Source: Euglena gracilis
Taxonomy: Eukaryota > Euglenida > Euglenophyceae > Euglenales
Direction: 5' to 3'
DNA length: 64,000 nucleotides
Assembly: GCA_039621445.1 (NCBI GenBank)
Contig: CP154954.1
Span: 46,727,847-46,791,846 of the forward strand
The notes under the pieces were generated by a model. It was given only the letters and a program-made list of their open reading frames with translations. It had not been told where the DNA came from and did no database searches. Shown piece after piece: positions 54,095-64,000 of this stretch (positions are counted from its first letter, which is position 1; each line of letters begins with the position of its first letter). Position numbers and translations under genes: made by a program.

Positions 54095-55265
54095 TTTTTA
54101 AAAAAATTGGAAGGTTGGGGTTCAGGTTTGTGAACTGTTTGTGTCCCCCCCTTCCCCGTGCCCCTTCCCCCCCCCCCCGGACCCTCCCTCCCCCCACTCC
54201 CTTCCCCTGTGCCCCCTCCCCCAATAACAAAATCCTTTGGTGTGGACAAAGTTGGCGGACATGGCATAAATTGCAAACGGGTAAACGGTGTTGGAAAAAT
54301 CAGGAGGGCATGGTGTTTTTGTGGTTAGCGTGGGGTGTGGGGGGGAGTGGAGGTTTTGCAGCCCGGCGAATCAAAATTTTTTCGGTGCAGGGTGCCGAAA
54401 GTTTTTGGGAAAATAGTTTTTCCTTTATTTTCACCAAATTTTTTTGGCTGAAAAAAAATCCAACCCAGCTGGATTTGGGCTCTTTGCCTGTTTTCTGGTA
54501 CCCAAATATTAACCCCCCCCCCCCGGCTTGTTATTCGGATACCCGAAATCGGGGTCCAAAGGAGGAGCTTGGATTTTTCGTACAATGCATTTTTGATACA
54601 TATGTTAACCAAATTTCATCAATTCTTGTGCTTTTTCTTGTAGTATGTCTGGTGATTTTTACACCTGGTGTCAATTGGATTCATGGGTGCGGGCGTGGTG
54701 GGGGGCTTATGATTTATGCAGCCGATTGGGGGGAGGTATTATCACCACCCCCTTGTCTAAGCACCACCCCCCCGGTCCATTCCCGTCTTTTTAAACAGTC
54801 ATCTTCTCGGGAGGCTTATTTGTGTGAGCTTCTAAGAGAAGTTTATCGAAAATTTGGACATTCTGGGGCCTGGTTTTGTTGATTTTTTCTGATATTGTTG
54901 ATTTTTTCATCCAAGTGCCTGAAAGTTCAACAGTGGAACCCCAAAATAAGTGAATGTGGGTGGACACATTCCAAGCCTGAATCACCTCAGCGCAGAATAG
55001 GAAATTCCCCTAATGTTGGGGGTCCGCTGTATTTCCTTGCAGGCATTGCGATGATGAAATCAGCAATGTATCACACAATCCTGAAAAGTGTGAGGAATGT
55101 CGAAATTTTCGAGAAACATTTCATGTTTCCACAAAAAAAAAGGCTCCCGAGAAGGCGACCTTTGAAAAGACGGTGCTCTTGAACAAGGGTTGAAGGGAAC
55201 AAGGTTCTCTTGAACAAGGCTTAGACAACGGAGGGAGGATGTATGAGACCATGTTGTTCACACCG
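54095..55265. other. interval with C/G runs, no gene
   Basis: C-rich tract 54150-54225 and a C run at 54515. No exon was supported. Confidence 0.35.
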
Positions 55266-55269
55266 GTCA

Positions 55270-55410
55270 GCATGGGATCCCCTCAGGTTGGAATCCCAGC
55301 CGCTCCACCCGGTTCTTCTGCTTGCCGCCGCTGAAGCCCTGGAGGCCCTTCAGCGTGCCCCCCAGCACCCCCTCGGGCCGCGCCTTCATCTGCTCCCGGG
55401 TGTACTGCCG
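55270..55410 (-). CDS. RLGFQPE exon of host gene, copy 1
   Basis: The minus-strand frame reads QYTREQMKARPEGVLGGTL, KGLQGFSGGKQKNRVERLG, FQPEG. Paralogue of 6085-6185. A basic, glycine-containing middle. Confidence 0.55.
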
Positions 55411-55509
55411 GGCTCAGGGCAGAGACCAGCCTGTGGCTGAGGCGATGAGTTACCCCGGACTTGGCAACACACCAGCCTTCTCCTGCCATATGGGGATCCT
55501 CACCCCCCC

Positions 55510-55672
55510 CCCGATGTGGTCTGAGGCCCTGGATGGAAGTCATTGTAGTCCTTCCACATGAGGGCGTCCCAGCGGCTGCGGTCCACGTCCGGCGAGTAGA
55601 ACGACTTGCGGTAGTGGAGCTCCGCCAGCTTCGGGGAGGTGCTCTCGGGGCAAGTGGGGCCGTCGCTGTTAC
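55510..55672 (-). CDS. SPDVDR-RWDALMWKDYNDF exon of host gene, copy 1
   Basis: The minus-strand frame reads STSPKLAELHYRKSFYSP, DVDRSRWDALMWKDYNDF, HPGPQTTSGG, with a possible GGGG/gtgagg donor near 55510. Paralogue of 11640-11800. The DVDRxxWDALMWKDYNDF block is among the most conserved shared segments. Confidence 0.65.
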
Positions 55673-55674
55673 AC

Positions 55675-57365
55675 ATGGATGGCAACCTCCCCCCCCCACG
55701 GGTACAAAGGTCGGAGACAGGTCTCCTACCTGTGCACTCGCTGACTTGACAGGTGGTACAGGAGACTTTGACAATTTCCTGGGCCGGGTGGTACCCTGCC
55801 AGGTTCTTGGGCATGACAGTTTCCCAGGGGGGTGTCCATCATTGGGGATTCCCGAATGATGCCGAGCTCCTGTTCACTCTTAACCTTAAACTCAGAGCAA
55901 GCGGAGTTCCAAATAATGCGAGCATGGGCGTATCCATCACAGAAAAATCGCGCAGTCTAAAAGTTGGCAATTGAGGCCAAAAATGGGAAAAAGAACCCAA
56001 TTGCATATGAGGGTACTTGGCAGACACCCAGAGCCACAGTGACTGATCATCACAAGCTGGCGAAGGAGCGACTTGTTGGCATCTCGAAGCGTAGGGGGGT
56101 CTTCATACCATGGGATCCCTGCCAGACTGGCAGGCACCGTATGGCAGAGTGGAAAGACAGATCAGACCAAGAACATCACCTTAACATCAACGAAATTTGC
56201 AGAGCTCGCACGATCTGCATCGGGACTTGGGGATGGGTTTGTTGGAATTCACAGGCCAAAAAAAAAAATGAAAGGGTCTACACAACTGAACAACATATGA
56301 ACAGCGAGTAGGGACAATGACAATAACTGGTGGAACAAAAAGACATGATCTCATTCGAACTTAGAACCAGGAGAAGACACCAATAAACCCACGTGCGGGG
56401 GTGGGATCTCAAGCGATCCAAACAACCCCCAGAATGCTGAATTTGCAGACGTGTTTGCAAATATTGACTAACCGGTGCACATTTGATCCAACGTGAAGCT
56501 TCTCAGATGGCATCGGCACAGTGTACTTTACAGAAACCAAGGCATGGGGAGTATTCTGGAAAGTGCTGGGAAATCCTGAACATACAATTTTTTACCGACC
56601 CCCCGGGGGGGTCACTCCACTTTTTGAAAAACCAGTCAGTCACTTTTTTTTTGGGAAGCCAGTCAGTCACTACCCTCCCCGGGGGGGGGGGGGGGTCGGC
56701 CACTCAGAAAAACGGCCACTTTTAAGTCACTTTAGGCCATTTTAGGCCCAAAATTTTTTTTCTCGGCGCCTTCGGCGCCGGGGTCACTCAAGCCACTTTT
56801 GCCCACCCCTGGCCGACCCCCCGGGGGGGGGGGGGTCGGGGTCCGGGCCCAAAACCAGTCAGTCACTCTGAAAAAACCAGTCAGTCACCCCCGGGGGGGG
56901 GGGGGGTGGGACAGTGCTTAAAAAATTGTCTGATCCTGAATTTCATCATGCAAAAAGACGCAAAATCTGCGGAAAAAATGCAAATCTAAAGTTTTGAATT
57001 GTGCAAGGAATGAAAATTTTCAACTTGTATGTCCCCCTCTTGGGGAGCAGTTGAATTGAAATAAACTCCATTGATTGGGCCAAAATGCCAAGTCATTTTG
57101 AGCGCTCACAGGATAAAATCAGATTGTTTGCATATTTTTTTAAAAAAAGACTTGAGTGATCACTAAACAGCTGTACAACTGAACAACGAAAGAAAAACCG
57201 GAGGAACTTTTGCCCAAAAATTCTTTGCGATGCTTTTCTCCAGTTTTGCTGCTGTTTTGCGACTGCTCTAGTTTTCATCCCTCCCTGGAACTCGAGGGAG
57301 CAAAAAAGCTCGAAACGCCTGAACCAATGACTCCTCGGCCTCAGGAACCCCTCAGAGGCGCTGGG
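55675..57365. other. interval with CCAGTCAGTCAC repeat, no gene
   Basis: 56600-56920 holds repeated CCAGTCAGTCAC units, C/G-run pairs and a GGCGCC-TTC-GGCGCC hairpin (about 56764-56781), a compact repeat of unknown type. The rest is unremarkable. Confidence 0.45.
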
Positions 57366-57369
57366 CGGG

Positions 57370-57475
57370 GCCTGGGCACGGGCTGCAGTGTCCCCAGGCG
57401 GGTCGCCAAGCTGGGGCCCCACTCCGGCTGCCACTGTCCAGGGTCCTTGGCGGCACGCCCTCCCCCGCCGGCCAG
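57370..57475 (-). CDS. KDPG-WQPEWGP exon of host gene, copy 1
   Basis: The minus-strand frame reads AKDPGQWQPEWGPSLATR, LGTLQPVPRPRPA. Paralogue of 12480-12575. Borders approximate. Confidence 0.6.
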
Positions 57476-58031
57476 CCCAACGCCCGCCGCGTGTGGCAGC
57501 CGCTGTCATGCAAAACATAACGAGGCCCCCGTCGCTCGGAAGGCATTACTGACCAATCCGCAATTGCCCCACACCGCAGTGCAGCGGTTTGATCTCAGGG
57601 CAGATTGGGATGGTTGCCCCCCCCCAATCCGTACAGTGCCATGCGCGACACCACTTACCAGAGAATCACCGGACAGAGATGGGGACAGAGAGAGACGTTC
57701 TAAGGGGCCTCGGGAAATTCCTGCTTGGGTTGGGGGAGGGGACGGCCCTCTGGTTGGGGGGCCTCCCACCTATTCCTCCCAACAACTTGGTGGGGTGCCA
57801 AATTATAGGCACCATCGTTTGAATGCCCGGTGAAAAAAAAATTGTCCAATCACAACTGCCACAATGAAAAATCCATTGGAAAAAGGGCCACAAAAATCGG
57901 CATATCTTTGGCAAAAACGGGTTGACATCAGGAAAAAAGTGATTTCTGGCATCCCTGGACCATCGCCTGATTCTGACCCATTCAAACCCCAGACTGGCTT
58001 TTGGCCGGCCCTTAACCCAAGGGTGGTCTTT

Positions 58032-58177
<146 letters not shown>

Positions 58178-58614
58178 TAACAACAAACAAATAAATAAAA
58201 CAATAATTTTATTTCATTTGGACCATGTTTTTCTTACAGTGTTCTCCCACACTGCCATTTTCCCCGATTGGCAATACAATCTGGCATTCAATCAAGTGGA
58301 TTTGACTTCTTGAGGTTTGTTCTAGGAACCGCACCAAGTAGCTTTGCACTGCCCAAGCTTTGGGTGCCCAAATAATTTTTGCAGGGGGGAAGGCCGAAAA
58401 AGATCCATCCAAATAAATCTCCCACCACCCCTGAACAAGGAACAACGTGCCTGAAAATATGATTGGCAAAAGCAGACAGGTTGAGAACTTCCATTGAAAG
58501 AAGTTTCGAGGGAAGAACTTGTCTTTTGTCCGGTCGACTGGGGGGGGGGGCTCCTTTGCGCATTTCCAGTGAAGTGGCCAGTGCGGGTTTGAGGGAAGGG
58601 AGGGTCTGGTGTCG

Positions 58615-58812
58615 GGCAGGGGTCCGGCCTGGCCGTAGCCCTCTGCCGTCTCCGCCGCCTCCCGCCACGGCGGCGCCGGGTCGCTGTCGGCCCACGGCTG
58701 CCCCGGCCCCTCCTCCGGCGCCGCGGTGGCCCCGTCGCCGCCCTCCGGCCGCCCCGCGCGGTCGCCGTCCATGGGGGTGGCCGCGGTGTCCGCCGACGTG
58801 GTGCCGCAAGGC
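58615..58812 (-). CDS. acidic exon, upstream part of copy 1
   Basis: A cttcag acceptor at 58812 precedes TTSADTAATPMDGDRAGR, PEGGDGATAAPEEGPGQPW, ADSDPAPPWREAAETAEGY. Ala/Glu/Pro-rich and probably disordered. No clear donor. It is the most upstream exon seen of copy 1, and the gene may continue to the right. Confidence 0.45.
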
Positions 58813-58819
58813 CTGAAGG

Positions 58820-59870
58820 GGGCACGGTGCGCCGTTCCCCTCAATTTCCCCCCAGACTGCTTTTCCATCATTGTCCGTCCTCATTCCTGTTTCCCGTCGT
58901 TTTTGTCCGGACTGCATTTTTTGACAGGTTTTGACTGTTTCCAGGCCCCCTTGGTTGCACTGCGGCTTCTTGTCGGTTTATGGCCGGCGCTAACTTCGCT
59001 TCTGGCCCAGTTTGCTGTGTGGTGAGTGGCCAGGGACCCCTTACGACAGTGCTCTTTTGTTGCTCCGCCTGGCTGGGTGAGCAACTCTGGTGTAATTCCA
59101 GCGCTGTAGGGACATGCACTCACCTTGTGTGGTTGGTGTGGTTCCCGTGGGTGGGTCTACACCCTTGTGCCCCAGTGCTGCTCTTGCCTCCTACCCTCTT
59201 CCCACTTTTCTGTGTGGGGGATGCATGTCGAAGGCACAACGCCATCACTTGAAAAATTCCAATGTGGCCTCACGGCACTGGTCTGTTTCCAGACCCCCCC
59301 AAAAGGCCCAAAATTTCAGATTCAGAGGTGTGAAATGCTGTGATGAAAGTCCAAGTTTTTGGTCATTTACGTCCATTTATATTTGACAAAGAAATCCATG
59401 TTTTTGAATGGGTGTGAGACAAGAGGTGTGTCCGTGACGGGAGCGTTGGGCAGCATTTGTGAACTGGGCAATTTTTTTGGGAAGTGCAATGTGGATACCT
59501 ACCCCCTTCCCCCCGGGGAAACTGTCACCTGTCAAGTCAGCAAGCACAGAAGTAGGTGACATGTCCCCAAGGGTCGGGTTAGGGGAAAATGGGTGAATCT
59601 TTCGACCCCCCCCACTGACCAAAAAAAATCCAAAGAAAACGATCTTTTTTGCATTCTGTGGTCAAACTTCTAAAAATGAGGTCCACTAATTTTCACCTTC
59701 AAAAAAATCCATTTTCTGCGAGAAAACGTCAAAATCTTTAGGTGACAGGTCAGCGAGTACAGAGGTAGGTGACAGGTCCCAAGAGTGACAGATCAGCAAG
59801 TACGGAGCTTAGTCTCCAGGCCAGTCTCCCAGGCCTTGCAACAGAGTTTCAGGTGAATGTCCTCCTTCAA
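58820..59870. other. interval upstream of copy 1, nothing firm
   Basis: No exon, promoter or repeat that I can support. Confidence 0.35.
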
Positions 59871-59875
59871 TCGGT

Positions 59876-59902
59876 CTTAGGCGGCCGAATTCGCACTTAA
59901 GC
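59876..59902 (+). repeat. left TIR of B2
   Basis: CTTAGGCGGCCGAATTCGCA then CTTAAGC. Confidence 0.9.
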
Positions 59903-62856
59903 TTTTTTCCTTTGGATGCGCGCAATTGCGCAAATGTACCATTTTTTTGTAACCCCTGGGACCCTGTACCCTGACACCCAGAACACGATTTAAGAACCGT
60001 TACACCCATCTATTGGAGGGGATTAACTCCCAGTGGTCTGGTGTGCATGCTGCTTAAGAGGTGACGTTAACAGGGCTGGGGGTGAGACTGGTGCTGTTGT
60101 ACATCAAACGGGAGAGAGGCACACACCCCTTGTAACGACACTTGGAAACGGTGCTGACGTGCTGCCTGAACTGGCTTGGACACTGCCGCCACCGGTAAGA
60201 ACACACGGGGCCTCATTAGACCACACCACCACAGACACACAGACTACGTGAGGCAGCCGTCACGCAATTGATGTGTGTTTATGCGTGCAATTGCGCAAAT
60301 AAAAACAATTGTGTTTATGGGCGCATTTGCGCAAATGAAACACAAACCAATGATGTTAAAATGACGTGTTGGTGGGCGCAAATGCGCGCACAAACTTATT
60401 TGGTGGTGTGCGCATTTGCGCAAATGCGCGCACCAACATAGTTATGTTTACTTGCGCAAATGCGCCCACCAACATGTACTTTTACTTTCTATGTTAAAAG
60501 ACACCAATGAGGACCATGACCTTACGAGGTTTAAAAACGTGATGGACGTGTTGGTGCGCGCAATTGCGCAAATAAACACAATTACGTTGGTGCGCGCATT
60601 TGTGCAAATGCGCGCACAAACATTTTATACACCGCTTCAAAATAATGTGTTTGTAGGAGCCTAAACACACAAAACAAAGTTGTGTTTATTTGCGCAAATG
60701 CGCGCATCAACACACATCAGTTGTGCGATACCATCTCCTCCTCCGTGACAGCTGGCGAACGCAATTCCTCACGCCAACCAATGGTTTGCGTCACAATTAC
60801 ATGCTGATGAAATTTGTGGTGAGAGGTGGTGTGGAGTGTTCACTGGAACACGGCATTTTGACTGGCCAAAATTTGCCTGTCTCACGTGTGTACGTACATT
60901 TGTACTGCTGTTACCAGGCCCACACGACCTGTTGTTTTGGAGTCATCCGTTTGGCAATTAAACGTAATGAATTGATGACATGCAAACGACCTGTGACTGT
61001 TCGACACCTTTTCTGCAACAGGACTGCGTTACAAGAAGACAAAATTTGGCACCTGAAATACCCGGGACGTGTCGGGCCGGAGTCCGTTTTACGGGGGTTT
61101 TTTTTGCCATTTTTCCCTTGAAAAACGTAAAAAAACACCGGTTTTTTGTGCATAATTTGGGGGGAGTGGGTCCCACCGCTTTGATGCACCCAATCCAGGG
61201 GTAAAGGTTCAACACTTCCTTGCATCCAAAGGAACGGGTGCTTGAGGGCTACCTCTCTTCGGCTGCTGGTTGCCATGCACTGGCACCACGTCATACCCCC
61301 AGTCTTACACCCTGGTTGCGGGGTATAACGTGGCCGCTGTGGTGGGTGTTGTTGCACCAGGGAAGTGGATGCTGACCTGTTGGGTGCTGAAGCATCAGCA
61401 GCTGATGGGGCTTTAACAGCGGAGCCCAGGCCGCAGGTCAGCGGCAGGGCCCTTGGGACCCAAAAATTGGTGCCGGTGGAGGTGTACCGTTACTGGGTGG
61501 CTATGCACGCACCTTCTGGAGATCCTATGTCTCCATCTTTTGTGGGACCTGTCAATGGTCAAAAAACGGCACAATAACACCATATACCGGAGGAGACGGT
61601 GTGGTCATTTGCTTTCAACCCATTCAGAAGCCACTAAGGGTAGTTGCAAGAGAGGCAAATGCAATCGTTTTCTACTCCTCCATTAGTTGTTTATTTGCGC
61701 ATTTGCGCGCATCACGTTGTTTGTGGGCGCAAATGCGCAAATAAACATAGTAAATTGTGCAGTTTCTGCATACAGTTTATTTGCGCATTTGAGCCCACAA
61801 ACAACGTGATGCGCGCAAATGCGCAAATAAACCACATCTGCTGTCAGTGTTTGACGGTTGTGTTTCCGTCACACCGTCCTTATTTGTGTTTATGGGCGCA
61901 AATGCGCGCACCAACACAATTATGTTGGTGCGCGCATTTGCGCAAATGCGCGCATAAAACATAATTTTTGTTGGTGTGCGCATTTGCGCCCATAAGCTTG
62001 CGCCGTTGACAAACAGTGTGACAAACTCACCAACTGGATGGCCCGTCAGTCCGTACCGTCAGGGCCTCTATGTCACGCAGTTTTTTAACGGCGTCAGTTC
62101 ATGGGTGCCAAAGCCCAATCCCTGAAGGACAAAATTGTGTTGATGCGCGCAATTGCGCGCATCAACATAAACATGTTGGTGCGCGCATTTGCGCACATAA
62201 ACACAATTTTGCCCTTCCAGTGTTGGGCTTCTTCCGCCGGGTTCTTTGCCACTCAACTGGTTCTTCTCATCCCGGGTATAAGCCGGGTGGGAGACACCCG
62301 TTCCTCTTTATTCCCTTCATTCCCTACGGACCCTATTTCATCCCCTCTGCGCATCCCTTGCCCAACACCCTGTACTTACCCTCCTTTCCCGTTGTCCTTC
62401 CCGCCGGCTTGGTCACACCACACCCACACCCCCCGGCACCTCCTCCCCGCGCTTTAACAAACAGCCCAAAAACACCACACCAAGGTGCCGCAAGCAAAGC
62501 AGTCCGGCAAACACCCAGGACGCACACTGCCGGCAGCTCGGACACACCCGGGGACACAGCTGAAAGGAGCAACAAGGGCAGTAAAGGTCCCGTTCCTATG
62601 GTGCTTTTTTTGCGTTTTTTTCCCTTTGGGCCGGCAGGGTCCCGGGGGTTTCAACTTACAAAGTCCATTTTGGTACACCCCAAAAACACCATTTTTCGCC
62701 AAAGTCCCGGGGATCATACAGCCAAAAACAGAATTTTGCTCATTTTTTGCACTCTCTTGTCCACGTGTTTTCAAACCCCCCTGACCTTCACAGCTGAAAC
62801 AAAGCAGAATCAAAAAATTCGTAAATTTGCGCAAGTGCGCAAATCAAACAAAAAAT

Positions 62857-62883
62857 GCTTAAGTGCGAATTAGGCCGCCTAAG
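62857..62883 (-). repeat. right TIR of B2
   Basis: GCTTAAGTGCGAATTAGGCC then GCCTAAG, followed by TCGGT. Confidence 0.9.
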
Positions 62884-62944
62884 TCGGTGACTGACGTGGT
62901 CCAGGCGGGTCCCACCTGACGGCTGCCCAAAGCCAAAGAATACT

Positions 62945-63147
62945 GTAACCCCCCCCCCCTAATATAAGCACGGGTGCGCTTATAGGGGACCGCCGCCTCC
63001 AGCGGCGGGGGGTGCGCTTCTATTTGGACCCTAGCTGCGCGATTTTTGTTGATTTCCTTTAGAAATCCCATCAAAATGGGGGGTGCGCTTTTATTTGGAC
63101 CCTGCGCTTGTAGCGGCCCCGTGCTTCTATTAGGGGGGGGGGGTTAC
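62945..63147. mobile_element. MITE-1 copy c
   Basis: GTAAC, C-run, TAATATAAGCACGGG on the left and CCCGTGCTTCTATTA, G-run, GTTAC on the right. Starts 62 bp after transposon B2 ends. Confidence 0.7.
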
Positions 63148-63149
63148 GC

Positions 63150-64000
63150 GGGTTGTCAATTGCAGTTACTTCTTCGTTCATCTCAGGCAGATATCCACCT
63201 GCACAAAATAATTCATTTGTCACTGCCAGTGGTCTCACCCATTTAAAGTTTTAGGGGGATACCGCCCCCCCCCATCCTCCGCCCTGAATGAATGAACGAC
63301 GAAATGCAGAAAAAGGTGAGAAATTGAGCATGTTCAGTGAAAACTGCAAAGAACTGTGATAAATACACAAACGTGTGTATAACAGTATCCAAAAATAGAA
63401 AAATGGGTATTCAACTGAAAAAAAAAACTATGTAAAGACAATGCAAATACTCTAAGGAAATCAGAAAGCAAGGAAGATGGGAGTGATCAGCCTAATTGCC
63501 AAAATTGCTTTCCAAACTTCAATGAAAGCAAAACCACTTTCGAAAATGCCCCAATTTCTGAACAAACGTCGCATCAAATGGGTTGCGTATGATTGTAAAT
63601 GCGGTGCAAAAGCTGCCAAAATGCCAAAATAAGCGCTAAATCAATGCAGCATTCGCAAAGGAAGCACTAATTATCAAGGGAAAAAAATTAAGCACTCAAT
63701 ATGCGAAAAGTGCAGAATAAGAGCTTTGCATATTCACCACCGCAAAAAAAGACATTTTTCATAAAGCTTGGGAACAATAAATGCGAAAAGCAGGTTTGGG
63801 AGTTTTGCAGCGGGGGGGGGGTCCCAAAACGCCCTCCTTTTCTTCGCCGGGGGATGATTGGTCGTCTCTTGGTTTGTCATCTTGTTGAAAGTTGCCGCCT
63901 AACCTCCTCCCCAACTTTGAACACCCCCACCTACTCCCCCCATCGGGCTGACAAACCAGCGGCCACAGGCCCAGGCAACAACTTCCTGGGCAGGAGGTGA
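63150..64000. other. right end of window, nothing recognised
   Basis: AT-rich DNA with one G run near 63812. No exon or repeat supported. Confidence 0.35.

Larger units (their letters stand above)
59876..62883. mobile_element. B2: non-autonomous family B DNA transposon
   Basis: 3008 bp with 27-bp inverted ends (one mismatch) and a perfect TCGGT duplication (59871-59875 and 62884-62888). It aligns to B1 along its whole length with scattered substitutions and small indels. Dyads are at matching places, some with changed flanks. No transposase. The near identity implies recent activity of a source elsewhere. Confidence 0.85.

Noticed and set aside
62070-62873. Long open frame in B2 with a similar frame in B1 (50499-51206)
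   Set aside because: The frames run through dyads and into the TIR, composition is not protein-like, and shared residues follow from the high DNA identity of the two copies.

Overview
This is a eukaryotic nuclear DNA segment. It has GC-rich coding islands of 80-700 bp with GT/AG borders, set in kilobases of intron or intergenic DNA that is crowded with microsatellites, poly-G/poly-C tracts and short inverted-repeat elements. There are no operons, ribosome-binding sites or prokaryotic gene spacing. I cannot name the lineage; a protist or alga with a large repeat-rich genome fits as well as anything. Most long open frames are chance frames through GC-rich or simple-repeat DNA, so only exons supported by paralogy, splice phase or protein-like composition are reported.

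Host genes. The minus strand carries two paralogous sets of small exons in the same order: copy 1 from about 58.8 to 31.1 kb, and copy 2 from about 14.6 kb to the window start, where it is cut off. Shared modules, in transcription order, are a KDPGxWQPEWGP exon, an SPDVDRxxWDALMWKDYNDF exon, an RLGFQPE exon, a SMPDL exon (81 bp in both copies), an LRDFELSD exon, an FLELRxIxRDC exon and a GMPDLA exon. I do not recognise the protein.

Mobile elements. Four insertions belong to two sibling families of one DNA-transposon group. All end in CTTAGGCGGC...GCCGCCTAAG and all have a perfect 5-bp target-site duplication: A1 (6724-9672, ACTTG), A2 (17967-30942, TCTAA), B1 (48237-51227, TGGAT) and B2 (59876-62883, TCGGT). 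A fifth, decayed relative begins at 52457. A2 (12,976 bp) is the only one with coding capacity. It carries a multi-exon gene resembling an RNase H-fold transposase, and a second gene of about ten to eleven exons with a ParB/sulfiredoxin-like N-terminal domain and a long Lys/Pro/Ala-rich tail. Splice phases agree across exons 1-9 of the second gene. Family A is studded with short dyads of form CGG-N4-CCG and family B with GCGC-W4-GCGC: the same 4-bp-spacer layout with a different half-site. My main hypothesis is that these dyads are family-specific recognition sites for an element-encoded protein, possibly the ParB-like one. This cannot be proved here.

Other repeats. There is a Tc1/mariner-type element with TA target duplication (34612-35245), a 200-bp MITE family with three copies, several G-run-bounded MITE-like families, stable hairpins, a degenerate tRNA-like sequence and many simple-sequence arrays. 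The remaining intervals hold no gene I can support.
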